From a virus, in the IMG/VR virus record IMGVR_UViG_3300033149_004566, positions 48,863 through 112,862 of that record: a stretch of DNA of 64,000 nt; one strand, written 5' to 3'. Within the stretch, counting starts at the first letter, position 1; each line of letters begins with the position of its first letter. The position numbers were made by a program, and so were the translations under genes. Shown one piece after another: positions 1 through 8,664 of the stretch. The notes under the pieces were generated by a model. That model was not told the origin of the DNA, did not search any database, and saw nothing but the letters and a program-made list of their open reading frames with translations.

Positions 1-1
1 C

Positions 2-262
2 ACTACAAGATTAAAAGAACTGGCATTAAAAGCTTCGCAGACCATACCGAAGCCGATGCCGACCCAGCAATCTTTATTGGACATACAATTATTCCTTCAG
101 CAAAATCCGGTTAGCGATGATCCGGCCGTTAATGAGGAAGTCTACAAGCACCTCGAAAACCTGGCCGGCATAGCACAGGCCGTTGCACAAAAAACTGGAA
201 ACTGTTACGTGATAAAAAGAGTGACGTGTGGCGGCGTTGAGGGGGGCGTTCAGGCTGAATGA
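2..262 (+). CDS. C-terminal part of an unrecognised protein, cut by window edge
   Basis: The frame is open from the left edge to the TGA at 260-262, so the gene starts outside the window; 86 residues are visible. An in-frame ATG at 56 could be an internal methionine or the true start. No domain is recognised. The tail carries two cysteines in a Gly/Val-rich segment. It overlaps the next gene by 35 bases, in keeping with the tightly packed plus-strand operon. Function unknown; position upstream of the terminase suggests a packaging or late-operon gene, which is inference only. Confidence 0.55.
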   Translation, partial: TTRLKELALKASQTIPKPMPTQQSLLDIQLFLQQNPVSDDPAVNEEVYKHLENLAGIAQAVAQKTGNCYVIKRVTCGGVEGGVQAE

Positions 263-773
263 GGCGTTTCCCGATTCTAACATTAAAAAGGTGAAAAAAG
301 AATTAAAAAAAGAAGAGCGCGGTGAAAAAAAATTGAAACAACAATTTGTCACTAAAGATAGAAAGGTCATGTTGGGCAAGGAGAGCAAGATTGGGCCAAT
401 TTCTGAGGCTCTTGAAGATTTCATTTCAAATCAACAGTACGATGAGGCCGCCGAATATAAATTCGTTGATAAAACGCCGGATATTCCGATAAAGTTCATG
501 CCCGGGTTGACATGCAATGCGTCAGACTCTTTCTATTATGGAATGGGAGTTTATCCTGGACAGGCGGCTTGTGCCATGTACGAGAGATTCGGCATGTGTG
601 GTAACTGTCCGAATGCCATCATGATGATGTCGCATCCGCTTAAAAAACCCAGCAGGCCATCGATAAGCAAGCGATATCCCGGCGAGGTTTCGGAGGGAAT
701 GATAAAAGTTCCCATGGATGAAATGAATTCCGTAAAGAACAGCGGAGGCCGCCAAAAATCAAGAAAAAAATGA
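228..773 (+). CDS. Hypothetical protein with C-x8-C-x2-C motif
   Basis: 181 residues from a GTG start; an in-frame ATG at 369 is an alternative. Residues about 20-50 are rich in Lys and Glu and probably helical. The second half has a cysteine cluster (C-x8-C-x2-C in ACAMYERFGMCGNC, preceded by another Cys about 20 residues earlier) that could bind a metal. The C-terminus is basic. It shares a 4-base ATGA overlap with the next gene. No family recognised; lies upstream of terL in the packaging operon. Confidence 0.6.
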   Translation: MAALRGAFRLNEAFPDSNIKKVKKELKKEERGEKKLKQQFVTKDRKVMLGKESKIGPISEALEDFISNQQYDEAAEYKFVDKTPDIPIKFMPGLTCNASDSFYYGMGVYPGQAACAMYERFGMCGNCPNAIMMMSHPLKKPSRPSISKRYPGEVSEGMIKVPMDEMNSVKNSGGRQKSRKK

Positions 774-1072
774 AAGAATCCGAATACATGGAGTCCAATC
801 CTGTAATACTCGACATGATACAGCAAGAAATGTGGGTAAGGGCTAGAAACAATCCCCAGCTCGGAAAAATGATGTACATGGAAAACATCAAGCTTCCGAA
901 AAAAAAAATTTACCTTGAAAGCGGGTTGAGAAGAGAAATACCGGTTGACGTGAAGCCCACGTTTAGCAGCCGATTGGATAGGATTTTGGCAAGGGGATTT
1001 GCTGGCACGAAATTGGAAGATGACTTTGTAAAATTGTTCTATGGGGGTAAGTTACCATCGAAGAAAAGTTGA
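770..1072 (+). CDS. Hypothetical small protein upstream of terminase
   Basis: 100 residues, methionine-rich N-terminus, basic C-terminus, no recognisable motif. The ATG overlaps the preceding stop by 4 bases (ATGA) and its own TGA overlaps the following TTG start (TTGA), so translation is probably coupled. Position two genes before terL would fit a packaging accessory or small terminase, but no DNA-binding motif is visible. Confidence 0.6.
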   Translation: MKESEYMESNPVILDMIQQEMWVRARNNPQLGKMMYMENIKLPKKKIYLESGLRREIPVDVKPTFSSRLDRILARGFAGTKLEDDFVKLFYGGKLPSKKS

Positions 1073-1458
1073 TTGAAAAGGGCATGTGCCCTATTAGAGC
1101 CCCACATAGAGCTAAAAAAATACGTGCCATGATTTCCGAGTTTGGATTTCGGATAGGCGACCCCGAGCTCAGATCTCCTTTAACTATGGACTTGCTTTTG
1201 AAAAATAGAGAAAAAATTCAAAAACAAATTGCCGAAGAAACGTCAGAAACTGCTCTGGAAATGCTGAATAAATCTCTAAATAAATTGAATGACAGGATAA
1301 AGTATCGCGAGGAAATGTTGCGGACGGTTTTATATCCGAAGGGTAAAGTTCCTTTCTCGATACAAAAAAAGTTTCCGATGTCGTTCTGGTCTACTAAAGG
1401 TGGGTTGAGAAATGTTCAAACGGTTGGTGTGAGAAGGCGTGGACGTAAGAAGCATTAG
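1069..1458 (+). CDS. Hypothetical basic protein, possible small-terminase position
   Basis: 129 residues from a TTG start that overlaps the previous stop (TTGA). A Lys/Glu-rich helical stretch lies in the middle (residues about 45-85, likely coiled coil) and the C-terminus is very basic (RRRGRKKH). It directly precedes and overlaps the large terminase by 20 bases. Small terminases usually sit here, but no helix-turn-helix is evident, so the role is inferred from context only. Confidence 0.6.
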   Translation: MIEKGMCPIRAPHRAKKIRAMISEFGFRIGDPELRSPLTMDLLLKNREKIQKQIAEETSETALEMLNKSLNKLNDRIKYREEMLRTVLYPKGKVPFSIQKKFPMSFWSTKGGLRNVQTVGVRRRGRKKH

Positions 1459-3127
1459 TCCGTTTTTGGATGATTTTCTAAAAAAATACGATTTCAAGGG
1501 CATGGATGATAACAGAATCATGAAGATGCTCTTGTCGTCTTTAGATTGGTCTACGTTTGCGGAAACGTGGTTTAGAAACCCAATAGATCCCACGCTACCA
1601 TTAAAATTGGAAAAGTTTCAGCGCCGCATCATAAATTATTTTCAATACGGCAAGTGCAGTAACATAATTGTCAAGTGCCCCCGTCAATTTGGTAAAACCA
1701 CTCTCATATCGATATTGTGTAATTTAATTGCCATTTTTGATCCGGGTGCTAAGATAGGCCTATTTTCTACATCACACGACCAGTCCAAGGAGATATTGGG
1801 TAAGGTCAGGAAATTCATGAGAACGTCGGCATTTTCTTACTTACTTGACGATAAAAGCGTTCAAACGCAAACCGAAATAAATTATAAGGATCCTCGCGGC
1901 CTTGGGCATGGGTGCAGGATTAAAGCGTATTCTAGTTCTGGCAAAACCGTTCGTGGCCCCGATTTGACTTACACGTTTATGGATGAAATGGGCCAAATGG
2001 ACGACGACTTCGTAAATCAGGTTGTCCGTCCGATGGGAAGGGCTGTTGGAAAGAAAGAACTCGGGGCAAGCACTCCTTTCGGTACGAGGGGCGAGTTTTG
2101 GAACTCACATGAGAAGCCGTATCATTGGGAATGTCAATCGTGTCATGCTAAGGGCTTTGATGAACCACACCCTTACACGTGCCCGAAATGCGGCGGTTCA
2201 GTTCAGACTCTTGGCCAATATAAAGTGTTTGATGTTTCACCTCTTGACGTGTCTTGGATCACGCCCGAAAAACTTGCGGCAGAAGCTGCACGTCTCGGCC
2301 CGATTGCAGCGCAACAGGAGCTGTTTGGAGAGTTTATCCCGGCCGGAGATACTTATTTTAGACACGACTGGATAGTGAATGCCAGGGTTTTCACGCCAGA
2401 GCAAAATTCAAGATTTTCATCCATGGGAAAACCGTATTATACCTATTATCTTTCCACGGATTATGGTAAACAACGTGATAGAGGCGTGATCATGATAGGC
2501 CATTTTCAGGATGACGTGTTGTATCTGGATTGGGTCGAATCACATCTAAAAATGCCGTATCCAAGATTTCAAGATAGAATGAAAACTCTTTGTGATAGAT
2601 ATAATGTTTCAGAGGCCATTTTGGATGGGAACGGTGTCGGAATTGCTCTCATAGATTATCTCCGCGAGGACGTGCAGGTGCCGATTTTTACCAACAAGCC
2701 CGATTTGGGCCCCGGATATAAGTACGGTAACAAGGAGAAATTTCAGATGTTGGAAGCTCTTGCCAACATGTTGATACGGAAGAGAGTTCGTTGGCCGTAT
2801 CATGAAAATCACTCTGACCCGAGGCAGGAAATGTATGAGTTATACATGATGGAGCAGGAGCTCATCAATTATTCTTATGAATGGGGAAAATCGTCAATCA
2901 TAATGGGAACTCAGAGCGAGCACGACGATAGGGTCATGGCTTTGGCACAGCTCGTTGGGGCAACAATGATGACACATTTTGACGATGTCATGCCGTATGG
3001 GGCTTCTGACGTGTCAAGAGATGATCGCGGATGGCCGGTTTTTGACGAGGTCGGGGAAGAATTTGACGTGATGTGGGTTGATAACACGACGGATCCGGAG
3101 TACGAAATATATGACACCATCTTCTGA
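1439..3127 (+). CDS. terL: Terminase large subunit (packaging ATPase/nuclease)
   Basis: 562 residues, GTG start. It is the motor that translocates DNA into the prohead and cuts the concatemer. The ATPase domain has Walker A CPRQFGKTT (residues 80-88) and Walker B YTFMDEM (178-184, Asp182-Glu183). The RNase H-fold nuclease has its acidic residues in STDYGK (Asp341), ILDGNG (Asp396) and HDDRV (about 495-499). A four-cysteine zinc ribbon is inserted between the domains (CQSC at 232-235, CPKC at 248-251), which is uncommon for terminases but known in some. Length is normal. It overlaps the preceding gene by 20 bases and leads into the PE-TFS gene. Confidence 0.95.
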   Translation: MDVRSISPFLDDFLKKYDFKGMDDNRIMKMLLSSLDWSTFAETWFRNPIDPTLPLKLEKFQRRIINYFQYGKCSNIIVKCPRQFGKTTLISILCNLIAIFDPGAKIGLFSTSHDQSKEILGKVRKFMRTSAFSYLLDDKSVQTQTEINYKDPRGLGHGCRIKAYSSSGKTVRGPDLTYTFMDEMGQMDDDFVNQVVRPMGRAVGKKELGASTPFGTRGEFWNSHEKPYHWECQSCHAKGFDEPHPYTCPKCGGSVQTLGQYKVFDVSPLDVSWITPEKLAAEAARLGPIAAQQELFGEFIPAGDTYFRHDWIVNARVFTPEQNSRFSSMGKPYYTYYLSTDYGKQRDRGVIMIGHFQDDVLYLDWVESHLKMPYPRFQDRMKTLCDRYNVSEAILDGNGVGIALIDYLREDVQVPIFTNKPDLGPGYKYGNKEKFQMLEALANMLIRKRVRWPYHENHSDPRQEMYELYMMEQELINYSYEWGKSSIIMGTQSEHDDRVMALAQLVGATMMTHFDDVMPYGASDVSRDDRGWPVFDEVGEEFDVMWVDNTTDPEYEIYDTIF

Positions 3128-3884
3128 CTTGCGGCCGAAAATATCCCTTTTTACGTTATTGCCTTACGTGATTCAGGAGCATAAAGCCAAGCGTGCCGGC
3201 TTACACTACGACTTTCGCGTGAAGCGCGGCGAAAATGATTGGGAATCCTGGGCGATAAGAAAGGGATTTCCGAAAAAGCCCGGGATAAAACATCTGGCCG
3301 CACCGACGCCGAGTCATGATGAATATTGGGCAAAATTTAGCGGCGTCATACCCAGGGGTTACGGCTCCGGTAGACAGAAAGTCGTTGAAAGCGGAAAAAT
3401 AGACGTGATAAGGGAGCGAAAGAAAAAAAATAAATCGATTACTTTCAAAAAGGGAAAAGATTATTACACCATGATAAAGTTAAAAAAGGGAAAAAATTGG
3501 TTGATTTTTAAAAACGAGTCGGTGAAGTGGCGCAGGACGAAGAGCGGGGGCAAATTTCCGAAGATCGATGAGATGGAAAAGGGAATGCCAAAAATGACGA
3601 ACAAGCAATATAAGGAGTTTTACAAGCGGATGTTGGACTTGGGCTTGTTGAATCAATATAAAACGATTGGTAAGCCCATAAAACAGGATCATGGGGGCAT
3701 ACCCATAATAGAAGATGGAATGTCGGCTCTTTCGGCTTATCCTACAGCTATAGGGGAAGTGTGTCCGAAATGTGGACACCCGGAAATAAAAACGTGGCAG
3801 CGTCAGACTAGATCTGCTGACGAACCGATGACGCAGTTTTTCAGATGTGTCAGGTGCGGATATACCTGGAGGGAATACGATTGA
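3111..3884 (+). CDS. LigD-type 3'-phosphoesterase fused to TFIIS/TFS zinc ribbon
   Basis: 257 residues from ATG 3111, with GGAG at 3097-3100. Residues 18-135 match the LigD 3'-phosphoesterase (PE) domain, which trims 3' ribonucleotides and phosphates at DNA ends. Seen are YVIQEH (His24), LHYDFR (His32, Asp34, Arg36), a WAIRKG strand, TPSHDE (His69), FSGVIP and the closing WLIF strand. The two-residue insert before LHYDFR is as in stand-alone archaeal PE proteins. Residues 218-257 are a TFIIS/TFS C-terminal zinc ribbon: CPKC (218-221), QTRSADEP with the catalytic Asp237-Glu238 hairpin, and CVRC (246-249). In TFS this ribbon enters the RNA polymerase funnel and triggers transcript cleavage. I know of no such fusion. 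It lies between terL and portal. Confidence 0.9.
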   Translation: MTPSSDLRPKISLFTLLPYVIQEHKAKRAGLHYDFRVKRGENDWESWAIRKGFPKKPGIKHLAAPTPSHDEYWAKFSGVIPRGYGSGRQKVVESGKIDVIRERKKKNKSITFKKGKDYYTMIKLKKGKNWLIFKNESVKWRRTKSGGKFPKIDEMEKGMPKMTNKQYKEFYKRMLDLGLLNQYKTIGKPIKQDHGGIPIIEDGMSALSAYPTAIGEVCPKCGHPEIKTWQRQTRSADEPMTQFFRCVRCGYTWREYD

Positions 3885-4192
3885 GCGTGACGTATAACGG
3901 TTACACGGCAATACAGCCGAGAGTCATGTTGAAAGAATATATTAAGAGGACAAATAATATTCCAGAAAGACGCGATGATAAATATGATAGAAATCCGAAA
4001 GGAAAACATGCTAAATTAAAAACAAAAGAACCGAAGAGACCCAAATATGATAAGAGTAATAGTAAGCCCGGACTTACCGATGATCAGATTCGTGGAAACC
4101 CGAAGGATTGGAAAAATTATACGATCGTGTTAAAAAATGTCAAAAAGATGCCGAAAATGGTTTTTGATCAATATGAGAGGTGTAGGGTTTAA
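3881..4192 (+). CDS. Hypothetical lysine-rich protein between PE-TFS and portal
   Basis: 103 residues from TTG 3881, chosen because GGAGGG at 3868-3873 sits 7 bases upstream and the TTG overlaps the preceding stop (TTGA). An upstream in-frame ATG at 3845 would lie inside the zinc-ribbon gene. The middle is very rich in Lys, Pro, Arg and Asp and looks disordered. The stop overlaps the portal ATG (TAATG). No family recognised. Confidence 0.6.
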   Translation: MSVTYNGYTAIQPRVMLKEYIKRTNNIPERRDDKYDRNPKGKHAKLKTKEPKRPKYDKSNSKPGLTDDQIRGNPKDWKNYTIVLKNVKKMPKMVFDQYERCRV

Positions 4193-6003
4193 TGGACGAC
4201 GAATATGACGCATGGATGGACGTGTACAAGCCGGAAAGAGTTGAAATTGAGAATTATGAAGATATAAATGATCTTTCTAATAGCATCGTGTCCATGGAGG
4301 TTGGGTACGAAGTTGCCATAAATATAGAAGATACGGCACAGGAAGACGTCAATTGGTATTATCAAACGCAGGACGAAGAAATACGCCGCCTGAAAAGGCA
4401 TCTCATTAAAAAAACACCGCAAAATTTGAGTTGGGCGTTTTGGGAAGATGATACTGCACAAGCATTTGCCATGGTTATAACTTATACTATAATAGGTGAT
4501 GGCATAAGAGTGCGACCGAGAAAGGACGGCTTGAAGAAAAAGAAAAAAGAAAAATTAGAAAGAATTATAGATGATTTCAATAACAATATCAACGAACGCG
4601 GAGAAGACGTGTATGATATAATTCATCAAGCCGTGATAGGTAACGTGATACATGGAAAACAATTATTTAAAAAGGTGTTTAGAAAAGATCCGTACACTGG
4701 AAAGGAATATTTGTCTCTTTATGAAATAGACATGAGAACCATATCTGAACTTGTAAATCCCATTCATGGATACAGGAAGTTCGTGCAGGATCATTACATT
4801 AATGAAGAATTGCGCGACATTGATAGAAAAACATTCATGGAAACGTACGATCCTTTTATAAATCCGGAAGATAAAAAAGTGATTAATATGGGAATTGCGA
4901 GGCACAGGGTTCCGGTTTATGATAATGAAGTTCTTTTCTTTAAATTTTATAAAAAGCCCCCAATGAGATCTATTGTTGATCTAATAGTTTATAAAAAATG
5001 GATTTATTATTTCATGAAACAGGCCGCCAAAGTTAGGGGCGTTCCGCCTCCAGTAATTACCGTTGGCAATCAGCAGAGCCATCCGACTTCACGTGATTAT
5101 CCAAAGTATCTAAAAAGGGCCGCTCAAATTGGTGGAAAATTAAAAAATTGGGATGCCCTTTCGATGCCTTGGAATTGGGCAGTACAGTGGATGGAAGGTG
5201 GAAGGCCGTTTGATTTCACGCCACATCTTCAATTTATCAATAGGAGAATTGTTTTCTCATTGCTCGGTTCGATATCTCTCTTGGAAGGCGCATCTGGAGA
5301 GCTTCATGGCCATGTCATAGAAACGGTTTGGCTTCGTGTAATTTCAGCATTTAGAAGAAAAATAGCTAGGGTGTTAGAAAAGTGCTACAATGAAGTACTC
5401 AAGATGAATGGCATCAACGAGGAAGTTGTCATTGAGTGGACGCCTTTACGTGAGCCCATTAGTAAAGCTGAAATTGCCGCGATATTATCATCGTTATTCC
5501 AATTGAATGCTCTGAAGGATGTTAATGAGTTACGTGAATTATTTTCAAAGAATGGCATAATAGATTTGTCTCCGATGGATGAAGATGAAGAAGAAAAAGG
5601 CTACGCTGGTACCGGAGTTGAAGAATTGATAACGTCGGTTATGCCGGTACAAATGGAAAATAAAATATTAAAACAAAAACTCGAAGAATTTAGTAAAACT
5701 GGCGATTTCAATAGAAAACAAGTTCACGTGAAAAATTTAAAAAGAAGCCTGTCGATGTTGAACAATTCTTTGGGAACTGAACAGGCAAGACCCGAAAAAG
5801 CCGTGAAAAAACCGTCGATAAAAACTCCCATGAATCCAAAACCGGATTCACTTGGTCATTCATCTTTGAAGATACCATCTTTGAAGGTAAAAAAGGAAGG
5901 ACAGCAATACATGGAAGCATCATCCGACGATGAAAGCACGTGTTATGAGGAAGACGGCGTGAAAAAAGGATATTGCCCGGAGGAAATAAAAAATGGAAAA
6001 TGA
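4192..6003 (+). CDS. Portal protein
   Basis: 603 residues. The portal is the dodecameric ring at the unique capsid vertex through which DNA passes. Evidence is position after terL, length, and the layout of a phage portal: an N-terminal alpha/beta region, a GNVIHGKQLF-type central segment, a YDNEVLFF strand followed by a long helix, then a region resembling the clip and stem (WNWAVQWMEGG, LLGSISLLEGASG). An acidic linker (DEDEEE, about residue 470) and a disordered basic C-terminal tail with two Cys follow. The tail contains the GGAGGA that serves the next small gene. Confidence 0.85.
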   Translation: MDDEYDAWMDVYKPERVEIENYEDINDLSNSIVSMEVGYEVAINIEDTAQEDVNWYYQTQDEEIRRLKRHLIKKTPQNLSWAFWEDDTAQAFAMVITYTIIGDGIRVRPRKDGLKKKKKEKLERIIDDFNNNINERGEDVYDIIHQAVIGNVIHGKQLFKKVFRKDPYTGKEYLSLYEIDMRTISELVNPIHGYRKFVQDHYINEELRDIDRKTFMETYDPFINPEDKKVINMGIARHRVPVYDNEVLFFKFYKKPPMRSIVDLIVYKKWIYYFMKQAAKVRGVPPPVITVGNQQSHPTSRDYPKYLKRAAQIGGKLKNWDALSMPWNWAVQWMEGGRPFDFTPHLQFINRRIVFSLLGSISLLEGASGELHGHVIETVWLRVISAFRRKIARVLEKCYNEVLKMNGINEEVVIEWTPLREPISKAEIAAILSSLFQLNALKDVNELRELFSKNGIIDLSPMDEDEEEKGYAGTGVEELITSVMPVQMENKILKQKLEEFSKTGDFNRKQVHVKNLKRSLSMLNNSLGTEQARPEKAVKKPSIKTPMNPKPDSLGHSSLKIPSLKVKKEGQQYMEASSDDESTCYEEDGVKKGYCPEEIKNGK

Positions 6004-6130
6004 TGAGGTTTATGCAACCGTTGTAAGATACGCGTGTAAGACACCGCATAAAAAAATACGATCCAAGGGAAAGGGACGCGGAAAAGCCAGGGGCAAGGGT
6101 AAAGGCCCGATTGGTATTCCTATAAAGTAG
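5993..6130 (+). CDS. Very small basic protein (45 aa)
   Basis: A 45-residue frame starting at ATG 5993 inside the portal's last codons and ending TAG 6128-6130. A strong ribosome binding site (GGAGGA, 5979-5984) lies 8 bases upstream, which supports expression. The second half is a run of Lys/Gly/Arg (KGKGRGKARGKGKG), like a nucleic-acid-binding tail. It fills what would otherwise be a gap between portal and the next gene. Function unknown; could condense or contact DNA in the head. Confidence 0.55.
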   Translation: MENDEVYATVVRYACKTPHKKIRSKGKGRGKARGKGKGPIGIPIK

Positions 6131-6140
6131 AGGTGTTAAA

Positions 6141-6401
6141 ATGGATTCATCCATATGGTTGATGGAAGTTGTTCGTCTCGAATCTGAAAAATGGAAAGAC
6201 GAGGATACTGAGCCATCTGAAGGAATGTCTGAAGAGGAAAAATCTGAAGTTGTAAAAAAAGCGAAAAAAGGTAAAGATATCGGTAAAAAGGGAAAAAAAT
6301 TTAAAGAAGTGGCTGAAAAAGCGGCAGAAAAGTACGGATCTAAAGAAGCCGGTGAAAAAGTTGCTGCTGCCGCAATGTGGAAAAATTTGAAAGGTAAATG
6401 A
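6141..6401 (+). CDS. Small charged protein with YGSKEAGEKVA motif
   Basis: 86 residues; AGAGGTG lies 6 bases before the ATG. The N-terminal half is acidic, the C-terminal half is Lys-rich with the segment EKYGSKEAGEKVAAAAMWKN. Short helical motifs of this type occur near the ends of various phage structural proteins, but I cannot assign a function. Located between portal and the MuF fusion gene, so a head-associated role is plausible. Confidence 0.6.
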   Translation: MDSSIWLMEVVRLESEKWKDEDTEPSEGMSEEEKSEVVKKAKKGKDIGKKGKKFKEVAEKAAEKYGSKEAGEKVAAAAMWKNLKGK

Positions 6402-6404
6402 TCA

Positions 6405-8663
6405 ATGATACCCGTGTCCGTATTGATGGAACCGCCCAAGGTGGTAAAAGATCCTTTAAAATCATCGTCATTGATAAAGTCATTCGTGATGATGAATAAA
6501 ATGAAATTTAAGGGTCTGGTTCCAAAAATAATGGACGCTATCAGGCAATCCAGGCGCGTTGTTCAGATGGAAACCGGTGCACGATATCTCAAGAGATACA
6601 TCGATAACATGTTATATAATAGCATTGTCGATCCGCATTTATTGGATAGGATGAAGTCATTCGTGGAAAACACGTATATTCAACACTCTAGAATGTTGCA
6701 AGAAGAATTGTATAAATTGAAGATGGTTCCCACGACAATGGCCGTCATGACTCCTACTGATGAGGACAGGGTAGAGGATAGAAAGGATACTATAGAAAAA
6801 ATGGCAAGCCTGGAAGCCGAACGCTTGAGTGCGAGGATTCATGACATAATAGATAGGGCTTATCATAATGCCGAACCGTTATACAAAATAAAAAAAGAAC
6901 TACAAAAATCCATAAAAGTTAGCAAGAAAGAATCCGCTAGAATTGCCAGAACCGAGCTCATAAAAACCATGAACTTGGCCAGGTTGGAACGTATGACTTC
7001 ATCGGGGATCGAATATTATCAGTGGGTTTCGGCTCCTTCGTTTGATGAGAGATTGTGTCCTTTATGTGGCGAATTAAATGGAAAAGTAATAAAGTTGGGC
7101 AGGTCGTTTTCGGATTTAGTGCGAAACGAATCATCCAAGAAAATAATGGGAACTAGACAGATCTATTATCCTCCGGCACATCCGAATTGCAGGTGCACTA
7201 TAAGGCCATCTTATGCTCCGGTAATTACCAGGCCGTTAAAAGAACCGAAATTTATAAAGAAAATATTCGATAAGTTTCCTGGCTTGAGGCCCAAAACCTT
7301 GATAACACAAAAGATCGGCCCGACTTCGATAGATATCATACAGGCGGAAGAATTAGAGGACTGGCACGAATTGCACGATTTATATTTAAATGAATCGAAA
7401 AGATGGGGTGGCGATCTTCGTAAGCGATTGATATATCAGGCGATGGAAGCAAAAAATAGGGCAATGAAGGAAGACATAGAATTATTCGAGCGCGATAACT
7501 TGGAGGAAATGGAAAAGCCGAAATGGACGCATTATCCTTTAACAAAAGATGAAATTTATTATCATTATGCGCGAAATTGGGATAAATTGTATCCGGAATT
7601 GAAGGGCCGAAGAGTGGCGATCCGTAACCGCAGGGGCGTCATTTTACGTAATTGGGAGCCCGGTGGAAAGCCCATAGAAATAAAAAATAAAAATGATTTA
7701 AAAAAAGTAGTCTATAATAAAAATGCGGTTGAATTGATTCCGGAGTTGAGCACCAAAAGGATGAAACCATCAAATACAAGAAGGTTTCTCGTGGATTTAG
7801 ATTCAAATAGACCGATAGACGAGACGGTTGTCAAAAAAACAGTTGAAAAAATGAAAACGCTGCCGGTCAATAATGTTCAGGTTATATTTTCCGGGAAGCG
7901 TGGATATCACGTTAGAGGTGATACAAAAAAGAGTTACACGTGGAAAAAAGCGAGAAAAATGCTTCGTGAGGCGATGAAGCCTCTATCAGAACAATACAAT
8001 GATATAATTTTTGATTTATCACCCATGAAAAGACGTGGAGTTAGTGTATCTCCTTATAGTTTGAGATATTTGCCGACAGAAAGACAGGGCGTTGCACATC
8101 ACGTGCAATTTGAAGAGTGGTATGAAAAGGGTGCGTTAGGCACGCGGGACATAATTCCGGAAAAATTAAAATTGCCTAGCGGAAGAAATGCTTTCTTCAG
8201 GAAAACGTTTCTTGGCATCCAAAAACGAAAGTTGTATACCGAACAGGAATATAAATTGCAGGCGGCTTTACCGATCATATCGGCATTGAAACACGATCTC
8301 GATTTATCCGATTCGGTACAAAAAGAAGCGAAAAGGATATTTAAAAAGGCTTATAGTAGCGGGATAACACAGGGTAGAAAAACATCGTCCAATGCCGCGG
8401 TATCTGTTTACAATGCCATGAGATCGTTGGGAATGAGCAGGCCGATAAAAGATTTTCTTCCGCATGCAAATGTAAAGACCGGATCTTTTGTCAGGGCGGT
8501 TAAAAAATTTCAGGACGCTTTAAACTTGCCAAAATTTAAAGTCGGAAAGCGCGCCGACGTGGAAGAGGCAAGAAAGTATTATAAAAGCATGAAACGTACC
8601 GGTATAAGCAAGCGTAAAGTTGCAAGAATGTTTGGCGTGTCTCCGTCGAGTATAGGTGATTAG
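6405..8663 (+). CDS. MuF minor head protein fused to LigD-type polymerase and TFB cyclin domains
   Basis: 752 residues. (1) About 40-270: MuF/SPP1 gp7 minor head domain, with IARTELIKTMNLAR, LCPLCGELNG and the closing PPAHPNCRC; such proteins enter the prohead and can be ejected with DNA. (2) About 375-590: a LigD-Pol-type archaeo-eukaryotic primase/polymerase (AEP). Its N-terminal LTKDEIYYHYA...LYPELKGRR matches the LigD-Pol entry segment. Motif I is VDLDS (Asp464, Asp466), motif II FSGKRGYH (His502), and motif III IIFDL (Asp537) followed by SVSPYSLR. (3) About 618-710: one TFB/TFIIB cyclin repeat, including LDLSDSVQKEAKRIFKKAY and AAVSVYNAMRSLGMSRPIKDF, then a helix-turn-helix (735-750). 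All AEP catalytic residues are present. I know of no precedent for this domain order. Confidence 0.88.
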   Translation: MIPVSVLMEPPKVVKDPLKSSSLIKSFVMMNKMKFKGLVPKIMDAIRQSRRVVQMETGARYLKRYIDNMLYNSIVDPHLLDRMKSFVENTYIQHSRMLQEELYKLKMVPTTMAVMTPTDEDRVEDRKDTIEKMASLEAERLSARIHDIIDRAYHNAEPLYKIKKELQKSIKVSKKESARIARTELIKTMNLARLERMTSSGIEYYQWVSAPSFDERLCPLCGELNGKVIKLGRSFSDLVRNESSKKIMGTRQIYYPPAHPNCRCTIRPSYAPVITRPLKEPKFIKKIFDKFPGLRPKTLITQKIGPTSIDIIQAEELEDWHELHDLYLNESKRWGGDLRKRLIYQAMEAKNRAMKEDIELFERDNLEEMEKPKWTHYPLTKDEIYYHYARNWDKLYPELKGRRVAIRNRRGVILRNWEPGGKPIEIKNKNDLKKVVYNKNAVELIPELSTKRMKPSNTRRFLVDLDSNRPIDETVVKKTVEKMKTLPVNNVQVIFSGKRGYHVRGDTKKSYTWKKARKMLREAMKPLSEQYNDIIFDLSPMKRRGVSVSPYSLRYLPTERQGVAHHVQFEEWYEKGALGTRDIIPEKLKLPSGRNAFFRKTFLGIQKRKLYTEQEYKLQAALPIISALKHDLDLSDSVQKEAKRIFKKAYSSGITQGRKTSSNAAVSVYNAMRSLGMSRPIKDFLPHANVKTGSFVRAVKKFQDALNLPKFKVGKRADVEEARKYYKSMKRTGISKRKVARMFGVSPSSIGD

Positions 8664-8664
8664 A

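Noticed and set aside
2022-2375. Second frame of 117 codons inside terL
   Set aside because: It is a shadow of the conserved terminase reading frame.
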